A DNA stretch of 6,178 bases, taken from Alphaproteobacteria bacterium. GTDB lineage: Bacteria; Pseudomonadota; Alphaproteobacteria; Micavibrionales; Micavibrionaceae. Shown here piece by piece: positions 1 to 5,833 of the stretch. The notes under the pieces are model-generated. The model searched no databases and had not been told where the DNA came from. It worked only from the letters and a program-made list of their open reading frames with translations. Position 1 is the first letter of the stretch; the number at the start of each line of letters is the position of its first letter. The DNA lies in assembly GCA_023301785.1 (NCBI GenBank), contig JALZUF010000192.1, positions 1-6,178 of the forward strand, read 5' to 3'. The translations under genes were made by a program, and so were the position numbers.

Positions 1-450
1 CTTGAATATTATGATCAAGGTGAAAATAGAAGATTTCTGCCGCACGTTATTGAACCATCAACAGGTTTAACGCGCGGTGTTCTGGCTCTTATTTGTGAAG
101 CTTACACGATTGATGAAAGCCGTCCGTCTGGCGTTTACATGAACTTTGATCCAAAAATGGCGCCAAAGAAAGCCGCCATTTTACCGCTGACGGCAAAAGA
201 AGAGCATGTGCCATTAGCGCAAAAGTTGTACTTAGAATTGCGTGAAGAGTTTGTTGTTGATCTTGATATTAAACAAAATATTGGTAAGCGTTATGCGCGC
301 CAAGATGAAATTGGTACACCATATTGTTTCACAATCGATAATGATACGGTTGCTGATGGTACGGTCACTGTGCGTGAGCGTAACACAATGGCGCAAGAGC
401 GTATCTCTATCGATAAAGTTGCAGAGTACTTGCGTGAAAAACTTAAATAA
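1..450 (+). CDS. glyS: Glycyl-tRNA synthetase, single-chain alpha2 type (3' end only)
   Basis: The C-terminal 149 residues of a class II glycyl-tRNA synthetase, which charges tRNA-Gly with glycine using ATP in the cytoplasm. The frame is open from base 1, so the start and most of the catalytic domain lie upstream. Visible residues 14-28 hold the family's class II motif 3 region (PHVIEPSTGLTRGVL, with the motif 3 arginine at visible residue 25). From about residue 56 follows the HGTP-type anticodon-binding domain, with the GlyRS signatures IGKRYARQDEIGTP (94-107) and VTVRERNTMAQERI (122-135). These belong to the homodimeric enzyme. The two-subunit GlyQ/GlyS form ends in a different, DALR-like domain. 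The stop is TAA at 448-450, and the DUF502 gene follows after 14 bp, suggesting co-transcription. ProRS and ThrRS share the anticodon-binding fold, but the motif wording fits GlyRS much better. The symbol is used as for the single-chain enzyme and does not mean the beta subunit. Confidence 0.93.
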   Translation, partial: LEYYDQGENRRFLPHVIEPSTGLTRGVLALICEAYTIDESRPSGVYMNFDPKMAPKKAAILPLTAKEEHVPLAQKLYLELREEFVVDLDIKQNIGKRYARQDEIGTPYCFTIDNDTVADGTVTVRERNTMAQERISIDKVAEYLREKLK

Positions 451-451
451 C

Positions 452-456
452 AAAGG
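452..456 (+). promoter_or_regulatory. Ribosome binding site of the DUF502 gene
   Basis: AAAGG lies in the 14-bp gap after the glycyl-tRNA synthetase stop, 8 nt before the ATG at 465. It supports that ATG as the start. No separate promoter fits in so short a gap, so the gene is probably read from upstream. Confidence 0.6.
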
Positions 457-464
457 TCATTAAA

Positions 465-1166
465 ATGGATAAAGATCCGATTGAAAAAGATGTGAAGGAT
501 GTACTTGTTGAAGATACGTCTGATGGATCAAAGAAAACATTGTTTGGTCGTCTAAGAAATTATTTCTTAGCTGGTATTTTGGTGACGGCGCCCATCAGTA
601 TTACTATTTTTGTGACATGGAAATTTTTAACATTCCTTGATAATAAGATCACGCCAATCATTCCGGCAATATATAATCCAAATACTTATTTGCCTGTATC
701 TATTCCGGGCTTGGGGTTAATTATTGCGGTCGTATTCTTCATCGTTGTTGGTTGGTTTACACGTAACTTTTTTGGCCGTTTGTTGGTACGTATGTCGGAA
801 TTTATTGTGGAACGTGTTCCTGTTATCAATACAATTTATGGTGCGATCAAACAGATTTTTGAAACTGTGATGGCGTCCCAGTCTGATGCGTTTAAAGAAG
901 TGGTGATGTTTGAATATCCACGTAAAGGCATTTGGGTGCTTGGTTTTGTGACGGGGACAACGCAAGGTGAAGTGCAAACGCACACAAAAAAAGATACGGT
1001 GAATGTATTTTTGCCAACAACGCCAAACCCAACATCGGGGTTCTTACTTTTTCTACCTAAAAAAGATGTGATCTATATGAAAATGTCTGTGGAAGAGGGG
1101 ATCAAAATGATCGTCTCTGGTGGAATTATTACGCCGCCTATTAAGTCGGAGAAACCCCCGGAGTAG
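465..1166 (+). CDS. DUF502 family integral membrane protein
   Basis: A 233-residue protein matching the DUF502 family, whose molecular function is not firmly established. A charged, acidic cytoplasmic N-terminus (about 1-25) leads into a first membrane segment at about 32-57 and a second at about 82-98. Between them is a short loop containing NPNTYLPVSIPGLG. After TM2 come family-typical stretches: the basic FTRNFFGRLL region (98-107), RVPVINTIYGAIKQ (117-130), FLPTTPNPTSG (182-192) and VSGGIITPP (217-225). Length is ordinary for the family. The start is supported by AAAGG 8 nt upstream. DUF502 genes commonly sit beside recG in alphaproteobacteria; here a 711-residue gene lies between them. 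The last residues, after the conserved GGIITPP, are encoded in DNA that also carries the 3' end of the opposing gene, an overlap of 26 bp. Family assignment is confident; a role in envelope physiology is only inference. Confidence 0.9.
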   Translation: MDKDPIEKDVKDVLVEDTSDGSKKTLFGRLRNYFLAGILVTAPISITIFVTWKFLTFLDNKITPIIPAIYNPNTYLPVSIPGLGLIIAVVFFIVVGWFTRNFFGRLLVRMSEFIVERVPVINTIYGAIKQIFETVMASQSDAFKEVVMFEYPRKGIWVLGFVTGTTQGEVQTHTKKDTVNVFLPTTPNPTSGFLLFLPKKDVIYMKMSVEEGIKMIVSGGIITPPIKSEKPPE

Positions 1167-3276
1167 AGCCACCTTTACTATTATTTGATCCGCTGCGAGA
1201 TTTTTCTTCTTGCTCTCCAATTAAGCGTCCAAGTTCAGTCATAGCATCACCCATACCACTTACAACGTTTTCGATTTGCGCACCTTTATCCGTCGTTGAA
1301 GAAGAGCCTGTGGTAACAGTAGCCTTCGCGGCATTTTGAAAAGCGCTTTGCTCAGGTGGTGTGATTTCAACGCTATATGATACTGCGGTTGCCGCTACTG
1401 TTGGTGCGTTAACTGGCTCAGTAGTTTCGCCAGCACCTGCTTTTTCGAATTCTCTCCAAGCTTTGTGCGCCGCATAATCCAGTTTTGGCTTATCCGATAT
1501 GCCTGGGAAACGTGCTTCCGTTCCGTTGGCACTGTTCACAAAATTTAGAGCCATTGAACACATTGTTATATTATGAATTCCTGAAGGCTTAGTTGCTAAT
1601 TTACCATCATCAGAGACAGATTCCATCATTCTTTCAACGTTATCTAATGCTTGTTGAGGTGTTAGTTTCTTAGGGTCAATTGTTTCTGGTTCAGCGGCAG
1701 TCGCCTTTGCCGTCGTTGGGCTTGCAACAGTTTGTTGCGCTGTGGCGTTCATATCTCGTGCTGATGTTGCACCAAATGACGTTGTGCCGTTCAAACTATC
1801 TAGCGCGCTTTGTGTCCAATCTGCTGTCGCAGGAGATACATTTACTTCAGGGGCGGTTGGAGCCGCAACTGGGCCTCCCATAATTTGCCAGTCTTTGAAG
1901 GCAATAGGGTCTATGCCTGCTTGGTTGTTTTCATGGGCAGGATATTTGTCATCTTTAAATGTAAGTGGTGCGTTACCATCTTGCGCACGTTCAGCATTTA
2001 TTTCCTGTAACGCAAGGTTATGAAACGTACGGATATAACTATCTTCGAAGTGCATATTGATAACGCCAGTATCATTTACGCGATCTGTGTCTTGGTCGAT
2101 GGCTTGCTTAACATGATCGATAACCATTGTTGGAGTCATAGCGGTTTGCGTCGGGATTCCTAAATCTTGTTTCATGGAAGCGGCACGCGCATCGGCCTCA
2201 AGGGCTTCTTGTCTAATTGCATTCCAATCGGCAATCGCCTGTGCATCAAGGGTTGGGTTACCTGAAGCATCGAGATCAAATCTCTTGTCGTACATATCTG
2301 CTGGTGGTAAGCCATTATCGACACGCACTGCGTTAATATCCTCCAATGCTAAGAAATATTTTGTTCTCTCGTAATTATCGTTGAACATAACTATTGTAAC
2401 AGGGGCATCAGGGTCAATGGCTCTATCTATATCTTCTTGTATTGTTGCATAGAAGCGGCCAGCTTCTGTTCCTTGCGGCTCAGCGTTTGGATCATTAATC
2501 GTTGCGTCGTTTGCGGCATCGCCCATTTCTGCGGAATCCGCACGTCCGATTGAAATGTCTGCATCGGAGTCTGGTGCATTTATGCTTTGTAAATATTGGT
2601 TTGCTTCTGTGATGGCTTTTATAATAGCGCGTTTTTTCTCTGGATCTTGATCCATTAATTGCTGAAGCTCTGCATCCGTAATTGGGTTGTGAACTGTAAT
2701 CTGCTTGGTATCACCACTGATGGAGTTCATATATTGGACGGAGCCTTGCGTGAAAACTTTCTTATATAACTCATCTGGTGTTAGGTCTGCGTTGGCAACA
2801 GTGATCGGTTCACCTGATGTTGGGTTGAAGCGAACATCAATCGTAATGCCAGCATCAACAAAGCTTGCATCACGGCTTGCCATGTAAACCATGTTGAATA
2901 ATTTTTCTGGTGTCTGCGCACCAATCATTTTGATTTGATCGTGCTTCACTAAAAACGCATCTTCATCGTCAATTTTAAAAACGATACCTTTGCTTGCATC
3001 CAATACTTGCCAATCATCTTCTGGCTTAAGAGTAGGGATTATTTTTTCTGCGAGTTCTCTTAATGGTGATGTGGTTTCACCATCTGGAATGTCAAAATCT
3101 GCTTTTTTAAGGTGGAATTCTCTACCAAGGGATTGCATCCACGCATTAAGGGTGTCTTGATTATCATCAACGAAATCGTCGCCAAAAACTTCTTTGAGGA
3201 CGTCCGTAAATTTTCTAACTTTTCTGTCGCTAAGCTCTTTGTAATCACGAGCATTAGGATTGCTAATAACAGCCAT
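1141..3276 (-). CDS. Hypothetical acidic repeat protein, 711 aa, unknown function
   Basis: I do not recognise this protein. It is 711 residues, acidic, rich in D, N, A and T, has only one cysteine (C573), and shows no signal peptide or membrane segment. Residues 1-115 look like a unique N-terminal region. Degenerate repeats follow at about 277-355, 382-465 and 538-610. In the first two, a 26-residue core (297-322 and 409-434) is identical at 13 positions, around F-x-D-x-Y-x-R-T and LALxxINAxR. All three end in D-x2-A-x3-W (D344/W351, D456/W463, D600/W607). The TP-led helices at 122 and 166 may be further worn copies. An Ala/Pro/Thr-rich linker covers about 467-535, and the tail (693-711) is S/G/N-rich. 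The start is backed by a strong Shine-Dalgarno sequence, and steady protein-like composition through 2.1 kb argues for a real gene. It lies downstream of recG on the same strand, but with its own control region containing a CtrA-type box. A scaffold or surface-associated role is conceivable but unsupported. Confidence 0.85.
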   Translation of the reverse strand: MAVISNPNARDYKELSDRKVRKFTDVLKEVFGDDFVDDNQDTLNAWMQSLGREFHLKKADFDIPDGETTSPLRELAEKIIPTLKPEDDWQVLDASKGIVFKIDDEDAFLVKHDQIKMIGAQTPEKLFNMVYMASRDASFVDAGITIDVRFNPTSGEPITVANADLTPDELYKKVFTQGSVQYMNSISGDTKQITVHNPITDAELQQLMDQDPEKKRAIIKAITEANQYLQSINAPDSDADISIGRADSAEMGDAANDATINDPNAEPQGTEAGRFYATIQEDIDRAIDPDAPVTIVMFNDNYERTKYFLALEDINAVRVDNGLPPADMYDKRFDLDASGNPTLDAQAIADWNAIRQEALEADARAASMKQDLGIPTQTAMTPTMVIDHVKQAIDQDTDRVNDTGVINMHFEDSYIRTFHNLALQEINAERAQDGNAPLTFKDDKYPAHENNQAGIDPIAFKDWQIMGGPVAAPTAPEVNVSPATADWTQSALDSLNGTTSFGATSARDMNATAQQTVASPTTAKATAAEPETIDPKKLTPQQALDNVERMMESVSDDGKLATKPSGIHNITMCSMALNFVNSANGTEARFPGISDKPKLDYAAHKAWREFEKAGAGETTEPVNAPTVAATAVSYSVEITPPEQSAFQNAAKATVTTGSSSTTDKGAQIENVVSGMGDAMTELGRLIGEQEEKSRSGSNNSKGGSTPGVSPT
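1447..1665 (-). repeat. Divergent protein repeat unit 3 of the 711-aa protein
   Basis: Encodes residues about 538-610. It opens with TPQQALDNVERMM, like TPTMVIDHVKQAI before unit 2, has a weakly matching centre (MALNFVNSANG), and closes with DYAAHKAW, keeping D-x2-A-x3-W. Similarity in the core is low, so membership rests on order and the flanking motifs. Confidence 0.45.
1882..2133 (-). repeat. Protein repeat unit 2 of the 711-aa protein
   Basis: Encodes residues about 382-465. It has the same order as unit 1: helix (VIDHVKQAI), core HFEDSYIRTFHN plus LALQEINAERAQDG, loop, and closing DPIAFKDW. A 5-residue insertion relative to unit 1 falls before the core. Boundaries are approximate. Confidence 0.65.
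2212..2448 (-). repeat. Protein repeat unit 1 of the 711-aa protein
   Basis: Encodes residues about 277-355. A helix-like stretch (IQEDIDRAI) leads into the core MFNDNYERTKYF followed by LALEDINAVRVDNG, then an acidic loop, and closes with DAQAIADW. The core is half identical to unit 2 at the protein level, indicating an old internal duplication. Boundaries are approximate. Confidence 0.65.
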
Positions 3277-3279
3277 TTC

Positions 3280-3288
3280 TCACCCTTT
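3280..3288 (-). promoter_or_regulatory. Ribosome binding site of the 711-aa gene
   Basis: Read on the minus strand, AAAGGGTGAG precedes the ATG at 3276, with the GGG 7 nt from the start codon. It is the strongest Shine-Dalgarno sequence in the window. It fixes the start and implies that transcription begins upstream of about 3290. Confidence 0.7.
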
Positions 3289-3304
3289 ATTATGTTAACA
3301 TACA

Positions 3305-3320
3305 TTAACACATTATTAAC
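3305..3320. promoter_or_regulatory. Putative CtrA box (TTAA-N7-TTAAC)
   Basis: On the plus strand, TTAA at 3305-3308, seven bases, then TTAAC at 3316-3320 match the full CtrA consensus exactly. The second half-site reads TTAACCAT at 3316-3323, a form also described for CtrA half-sites. A third half-site, TTAAC at 3295-3299, lies six bases before the first and gives a near-miss second box. The cluster sits 29-44 bp upstream of the 711-residue gene's start, between that gene and the end of recG. CtrA is the response regulator controlling cell-cycle, motility and surface genes in many alphaproteobacteria. The box would fall in the -10 to -35 zone of any start site compatible with the ribosome binding site, so activation and repression are both possible. 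The region is AT-rich, which raises the chance of a coincidental match. Confidence 0.5.
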
Positions 3321-3352
3321 CATTTGTGCAAGTTTTTCTCATTTTTGCGTTT

Positions 3353-5440
3353 TTAACCCGCTCTCAGCCTTGTTATCGCCTGATCTTGCTCAAATAAATA
3401 TAGCAGTGTTTTGAGGGCAATTCCACGCGGTGATTCCAGATTTTCATCGTTATGCAGGATCAATTTTGTATCATCGCGGGCGGTGACCAATAAATCGCCG
3501 TGCGCCGTTAAATCAGCCAGTTTAAACGTTGGCATACCACTTTGGCGTGTACCGAGAATTTCACCGCCGCCGCGTAGTTCTAAATCCTTCTCCGCAATAA
3601 CAAAGCCATCTTCTGTCTCGCGCATAATACGTAGGCGTTCTTTGGCGGTTTGCCCTAGCCCTGCGGCATAAACAAGGAAGCAGAAACTTTTCGCCGCCCC
3701 ACGTCCAACGCGCCCACGCAGTTGGTGAAGTTGGGATAGACCAAAACGTTCAGCCTGTTCGATGACCATGATATTGGCTTCAGGGACATTGACGCCAACC
3801 TCAATCACGGTTGTGGCCACCAAGATTTTAATATGACCCATGGCAAAATCACGCATGACGTCGTCTTTTTCTTGCGCTTTCATTTTACCATGCACCAAGC
3901 CAACCTCTGCACCAAAGCGTTCACGTAAAATATCGTACCGCGCTTCGGCGGCTTGTAGGTCTAAAAACTCGCTGTCTTCGACTAAAGGGCAAACCCAATA
4001 GGCACGCGCGCCTTTTTCAAGCTGACGCGCAATGGCATCAATCATTGTCTCGACTTTTTCTTTAGGGAGCAGGCGGGTATCGACTGGTTTTCGTCCCGGT
4101 GGTTTTTCATCAATACGGCTGACTTCCATATCACCATAGGCGGTGAGGGTCAGCGTGCGGGGAATAGGGGTCGCCGTCATTACCAACACATCTGTGCCAT
4201 TTGATTTTTGCGAGAGGGCAAGGCGTTGATGCACACCAAAGCGATGTTGCTCATCAATAACCGCAAGGCCTAAATCTTTAAATTCAATAGTGTCTTGGAA
4301 TAATGCGTGTGTGCCAATAACAACTTGTGCCTCGCCAGATTTAATTTCTTCTAAGATGGCCTCGCGCTCTTTACCTTTGTTGCGACCTGTTAACGTCACA
4401 TAAGTTACACCCGCCGCGTCCAGCCATTCGCCAAAGCTTTCTTCATGTTGCTGCGCCAAAATTTCTGTGGGTGCCATGATGGCGGCCTGCGCGCCGCACT
4501 CAATCGCGTTCATCATGGCGCAAGCGGCAACAATAGTCTTACCGCTACCAACGTCGCCTTGGACAAGACGTAACATACGAAGTGGCGATGTCATGTCCGC
4601 ATCAATATCATCGAGGGTCCGTTGTTGTGCGCCCGTTAATTCAAACGGCAATGTCGATAAGATTTTGTTCCGTAATTTATTTTCTGGCTTCCAACTACGT
4701 CCGTTTAATTTGCGTTGATGCAATCGCACAAGCGCCAATGAAAGTTGATTGGCAAGAAGTTCATCATAAGCAAGACGTTCCCGCGCGGGGTGCGCTGGCG
4801 ATAGACCTGCTTCATCATTTGGATTGTGCAATGCTTCGATTGCTTTGTGCCAATCTGGCCATTTGTTTTTCTTTTTATATTCGGCATCAAGCCATTCACT
4901 TAATTTTGGAATTGTACCCAACGCGCCGTTGATCGCTTTTTTAACGGTTTTATTTGTTACACCAGCAGTGAGCGCATAAATGGGTTCAATCGTTTCGATG
5001 GCGTCGCGCTCGTCTGGCTTGCCAACCATGTCGGGATGCACCATCTGCATCTTGCCTTGGTAATGTTCGACCTTGCCACTAATGACGCAGATTTCACCAA
5101 TAGGCAGTTGTTTGGTGATCCAATCTTTATGGGCATTAAAGTAAATGATATCAATTGAGCCTGTGCCATCGTTTGCATTTATTTTTGACGGCAAGCCGCG
5201 GCGCGGTGCAAAGCTGTGTTTTTCAATTCGCACATCCATTGTGGCAATTTTACCATCGGGCGCATCTTTGAGTTTGGGTGAAAAGCGACGATCAATAAAA
5301 TCGATAGGCTTATGATGAAGAACATCAACAACTTTACCGCCACGCATAAGCTTCTCAAATAAGGGCGCAGTTTTAGGGCCCACACCAGGAAGGGTGGAAA
5401 TTGCTCTGAATAACGGGTCTAATTCAAATGGACGGCTCAT
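3353..5440 (-). CDS. recG: ATP-dependent DNA helicase RecG
   Basis: A complete 695-residue RecG, the superfamily 2 branch-migration helicase that rewinds and remodels stalled replication forks and Holliday junctions. The N-terminal wedge region begins with LPGVGPKT (17-24) and continues through an OB-fold-like part at about 60-150. The helicase core carries Walker A GDVGSGKT (295-302), motif Ia APTEILAQQH (323-332), a DEQH Walker B box (396-399), TATPIPRTL (422-430), the motif V region VATTVIEVGVNVPEA (541-555) and motif VI QLRGRVGRG (573-581). The C-terminal RecG region follows, including ELRGGGEILGTRQSG (621-635). No key residue is missing and length is normal. The ATG at 5440 gives the usual short N-terminus, but its Shine-Dalgarno sequence is weak. 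It is divergent from sdhE across 90 bp and is followed on the same strand by the 711-residue gene after 76 bp. No obvious intrinsic terminator was seen in that gap. Confidence 0.97.
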   Translation of the reverse strand: MSRPFELDPLFRAISTLPGVGPKTAPLFEKLMRGGKVVDVLHHKPIDFIDRRFSPKLKDAPDGKIATMDVRIEKHSFAPRRGLPSKINANDGTGSIDIIYFNAHKDWITKQLPIGEICVISGKVEHYQGKMQMVHPDMVGKPDERDAIETIEPIYALTAGVTNKTVKKAINGALGTIPKLSEWLDAEYKKKNKWPDWHKAIEALHNPNDEAGLSPAHPARERLAYDELLANQLSLALVRLHQRKLNGRSWKPENKLRNKILSTLPFELTGAQQRTLDDIDADMTSPLRMLRLVQGDVGSGKTIVAACAMMNAIECGAQAAIMAPTEILAQQHEESFGEWLDAAGVTYVTLTGRNKGKEREAILEEIKSGEAQVVIGTHALFQDTIEFKDLGLAVIDEQHRFGVHQRLALSQKSNGTDVLVMTATPIPRTLTLTAYGDMEVSRIDEKPPGRKPVDTRLLPKEKVETMIDAIARQLEKGARAYWVCPLVEDSEFLDLQAAEARYDILRERFGAEVGLVHGKMKAQEKDDVMRDFAMGHIKILVATTVIEVGVNVPEANIMVIEQAERFGLSQLHQLRGRVGRGAAKSFCFLVYAAGLGQTAKERLRIMRETEDGFVIAEKDLELRGGGEILGTRQSGMPTFKLADLTAHGDLLVTARDDTKLILHNDENLESPRGIALKTLLYLFEQDQAITRLRAG

Positions 5441-5459
5441 GCTTATTTATTTTAGCTCA

Positions 5460-5475
5460 GGCGCGAAGACGCGCC
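5460..5475. repeat. Perfect GC-rich hairpin in the recG leader
   Basis: GGCGCG-AAGA-CGCGCC is a perfect 6-bp stem with a 4-nt loop, standing out in an otherwise AT-rich spacer. In a recG transcript starting upstream it would fold 19 nt before the start codon. No T-run follows directly on either strand, so it is not a clear terminator. It could affect recG mRNA stability or translation, or be a protein-binding palindrome. Confidence 0.5.
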
Positions 5476-5505
5476 ACGCCTTTCTTTTATTGTCATTTGC
5501 TTCTT

Positions 5506-5511
5506 ATTATA
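5506..5511 (-). promoter_or_regulatory. Possible -10 element of recG
   Basis: On the minus strand these bases read TATAAT, an exact sigma-70 -10 hexamer, 65 bp upstream of the recG start. No good -35 hexamer sits at 16-18 bp. The same AT-rich patch could also serve the sdhE direction (TATTAT at 5505-5510 on the plus strand), also without a well-spaced -35. Chance occurrence is quite possible. Confidence 0.3.
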
Positions 5512-5530
5512 AATGCTGTAAAACATAGGC

Positions 5531-5833
5531 ATGATTGTAGAAAGCTTAGAAAAGAAGCGCAAGAGATTGATTTTTAGATCTTGGCATCGCGGTATGAAGG
5601 AAATGGATCAAATCATAGGCTCTTTTGCCAATGATTATGTCCCAACTTATAGCGAGGCAGAGCTTGCTTTATTCGAAGAAGTGCTTCAAAACTCTGATCC
5701 AGAGTTATATGACTGGATTTGTAGACGTATCGAAGTACCTGCAAACAAGGTTAATCCAATTTTAGACGAGATATTAAAGTATAATTATGCCGCCAAACGC
5801 AGCACAGGAAGCGACGAAGCAAAATTCTCCTGA
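5531..5833 (+). CDS. sdhE: FAD assembly factor SdhE (DUF339, succinate dehydrogenase assembly factor 2 family)
   Basis: A 100-residue protein of the SdhE/Sdh5 family. These small cytoplasmic proteins promote covalent attachment of FAD to the flavoprotein subunit of succinate dehydrogenase, linking the gene to the TCA cycle and respiration. The hallmark is a basic N-terminus (KKRKRLIFRSWHRG, 8-21) running into RGMKEMD (20-26), with the family's RG at 20-21 and the acidic E24 and D26. Downstream are FANDYVPTYSEAELALFEEV (32-51) and YDWICRR (60-66), both typical. Length is normal. The ATG at 5531 is preferred because the conserved stretch begins by residue 10. Its Shine-Dalgarno sequence is poor, with AGG only 1 nt from the ATG. 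It is divergent from recG and overlaps the start of mfd by 47 bp, so the two are very probably one transcript. This recG/sdhE/mfd arrangement is familiar from alphaproteobacteria. Confidence 0.93.
   Translation: MIVESLEKKRKRLIFRSWHRGMKEMDQIIGSFANDYVPTYSEAELALFEEVLQNSDPELYDWICRRIEVPANKVNPILDEILKYNYAAKRSTGSDEAKFS

Noticed and set aside
1..450. Prolyl- or threonyl-tRNA synthetase C-terminus
   Set aside because: The anticodon-binding fold is shared, but VIEPSTGLTRGVL, IGKRYARQDEIGTP and VTVRERNTM are the GlyRS versions of these motifs.
1680..2374. Several plus-strand open frames of 60-93 codons opposite the 711-aa gene
   Set aside because: Their translations look like random antisense products with no family features, and the minus-strand frame across them is long and carries consistent protein repeats.
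1141..3276. A mobile element or phage cargo gene
   Set aside because: No transposase, integrase, target-site duplication or terminal inverted repeat is visible at its edges, so only a lineage-specific gene can be claimed.
3289..3294. CATAAT on the minus strand as the -10 of the 711-aa gene
   Set aside because: It would place the transcript start near 3282, cutting off part of the strong ribosome binding site, and there is no suitable -35 hexamer.
3060..3414. Open frames on both strands spanning the 711-aa/recG gap
   Set aside because: Both are out-of-frame products. They run over the start of the 711-aa gene or the end of recG, lack their own ribosome binding sites and have no recognisable content.
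5490..5513. TTGTCA plus TATTAT/TATAAA as a sigma-70 promoter for sdhE
   Set aside because: The spacing is only 9-12 bp instead of about 17, so the two hexamers cannot act together as a normal promoter.
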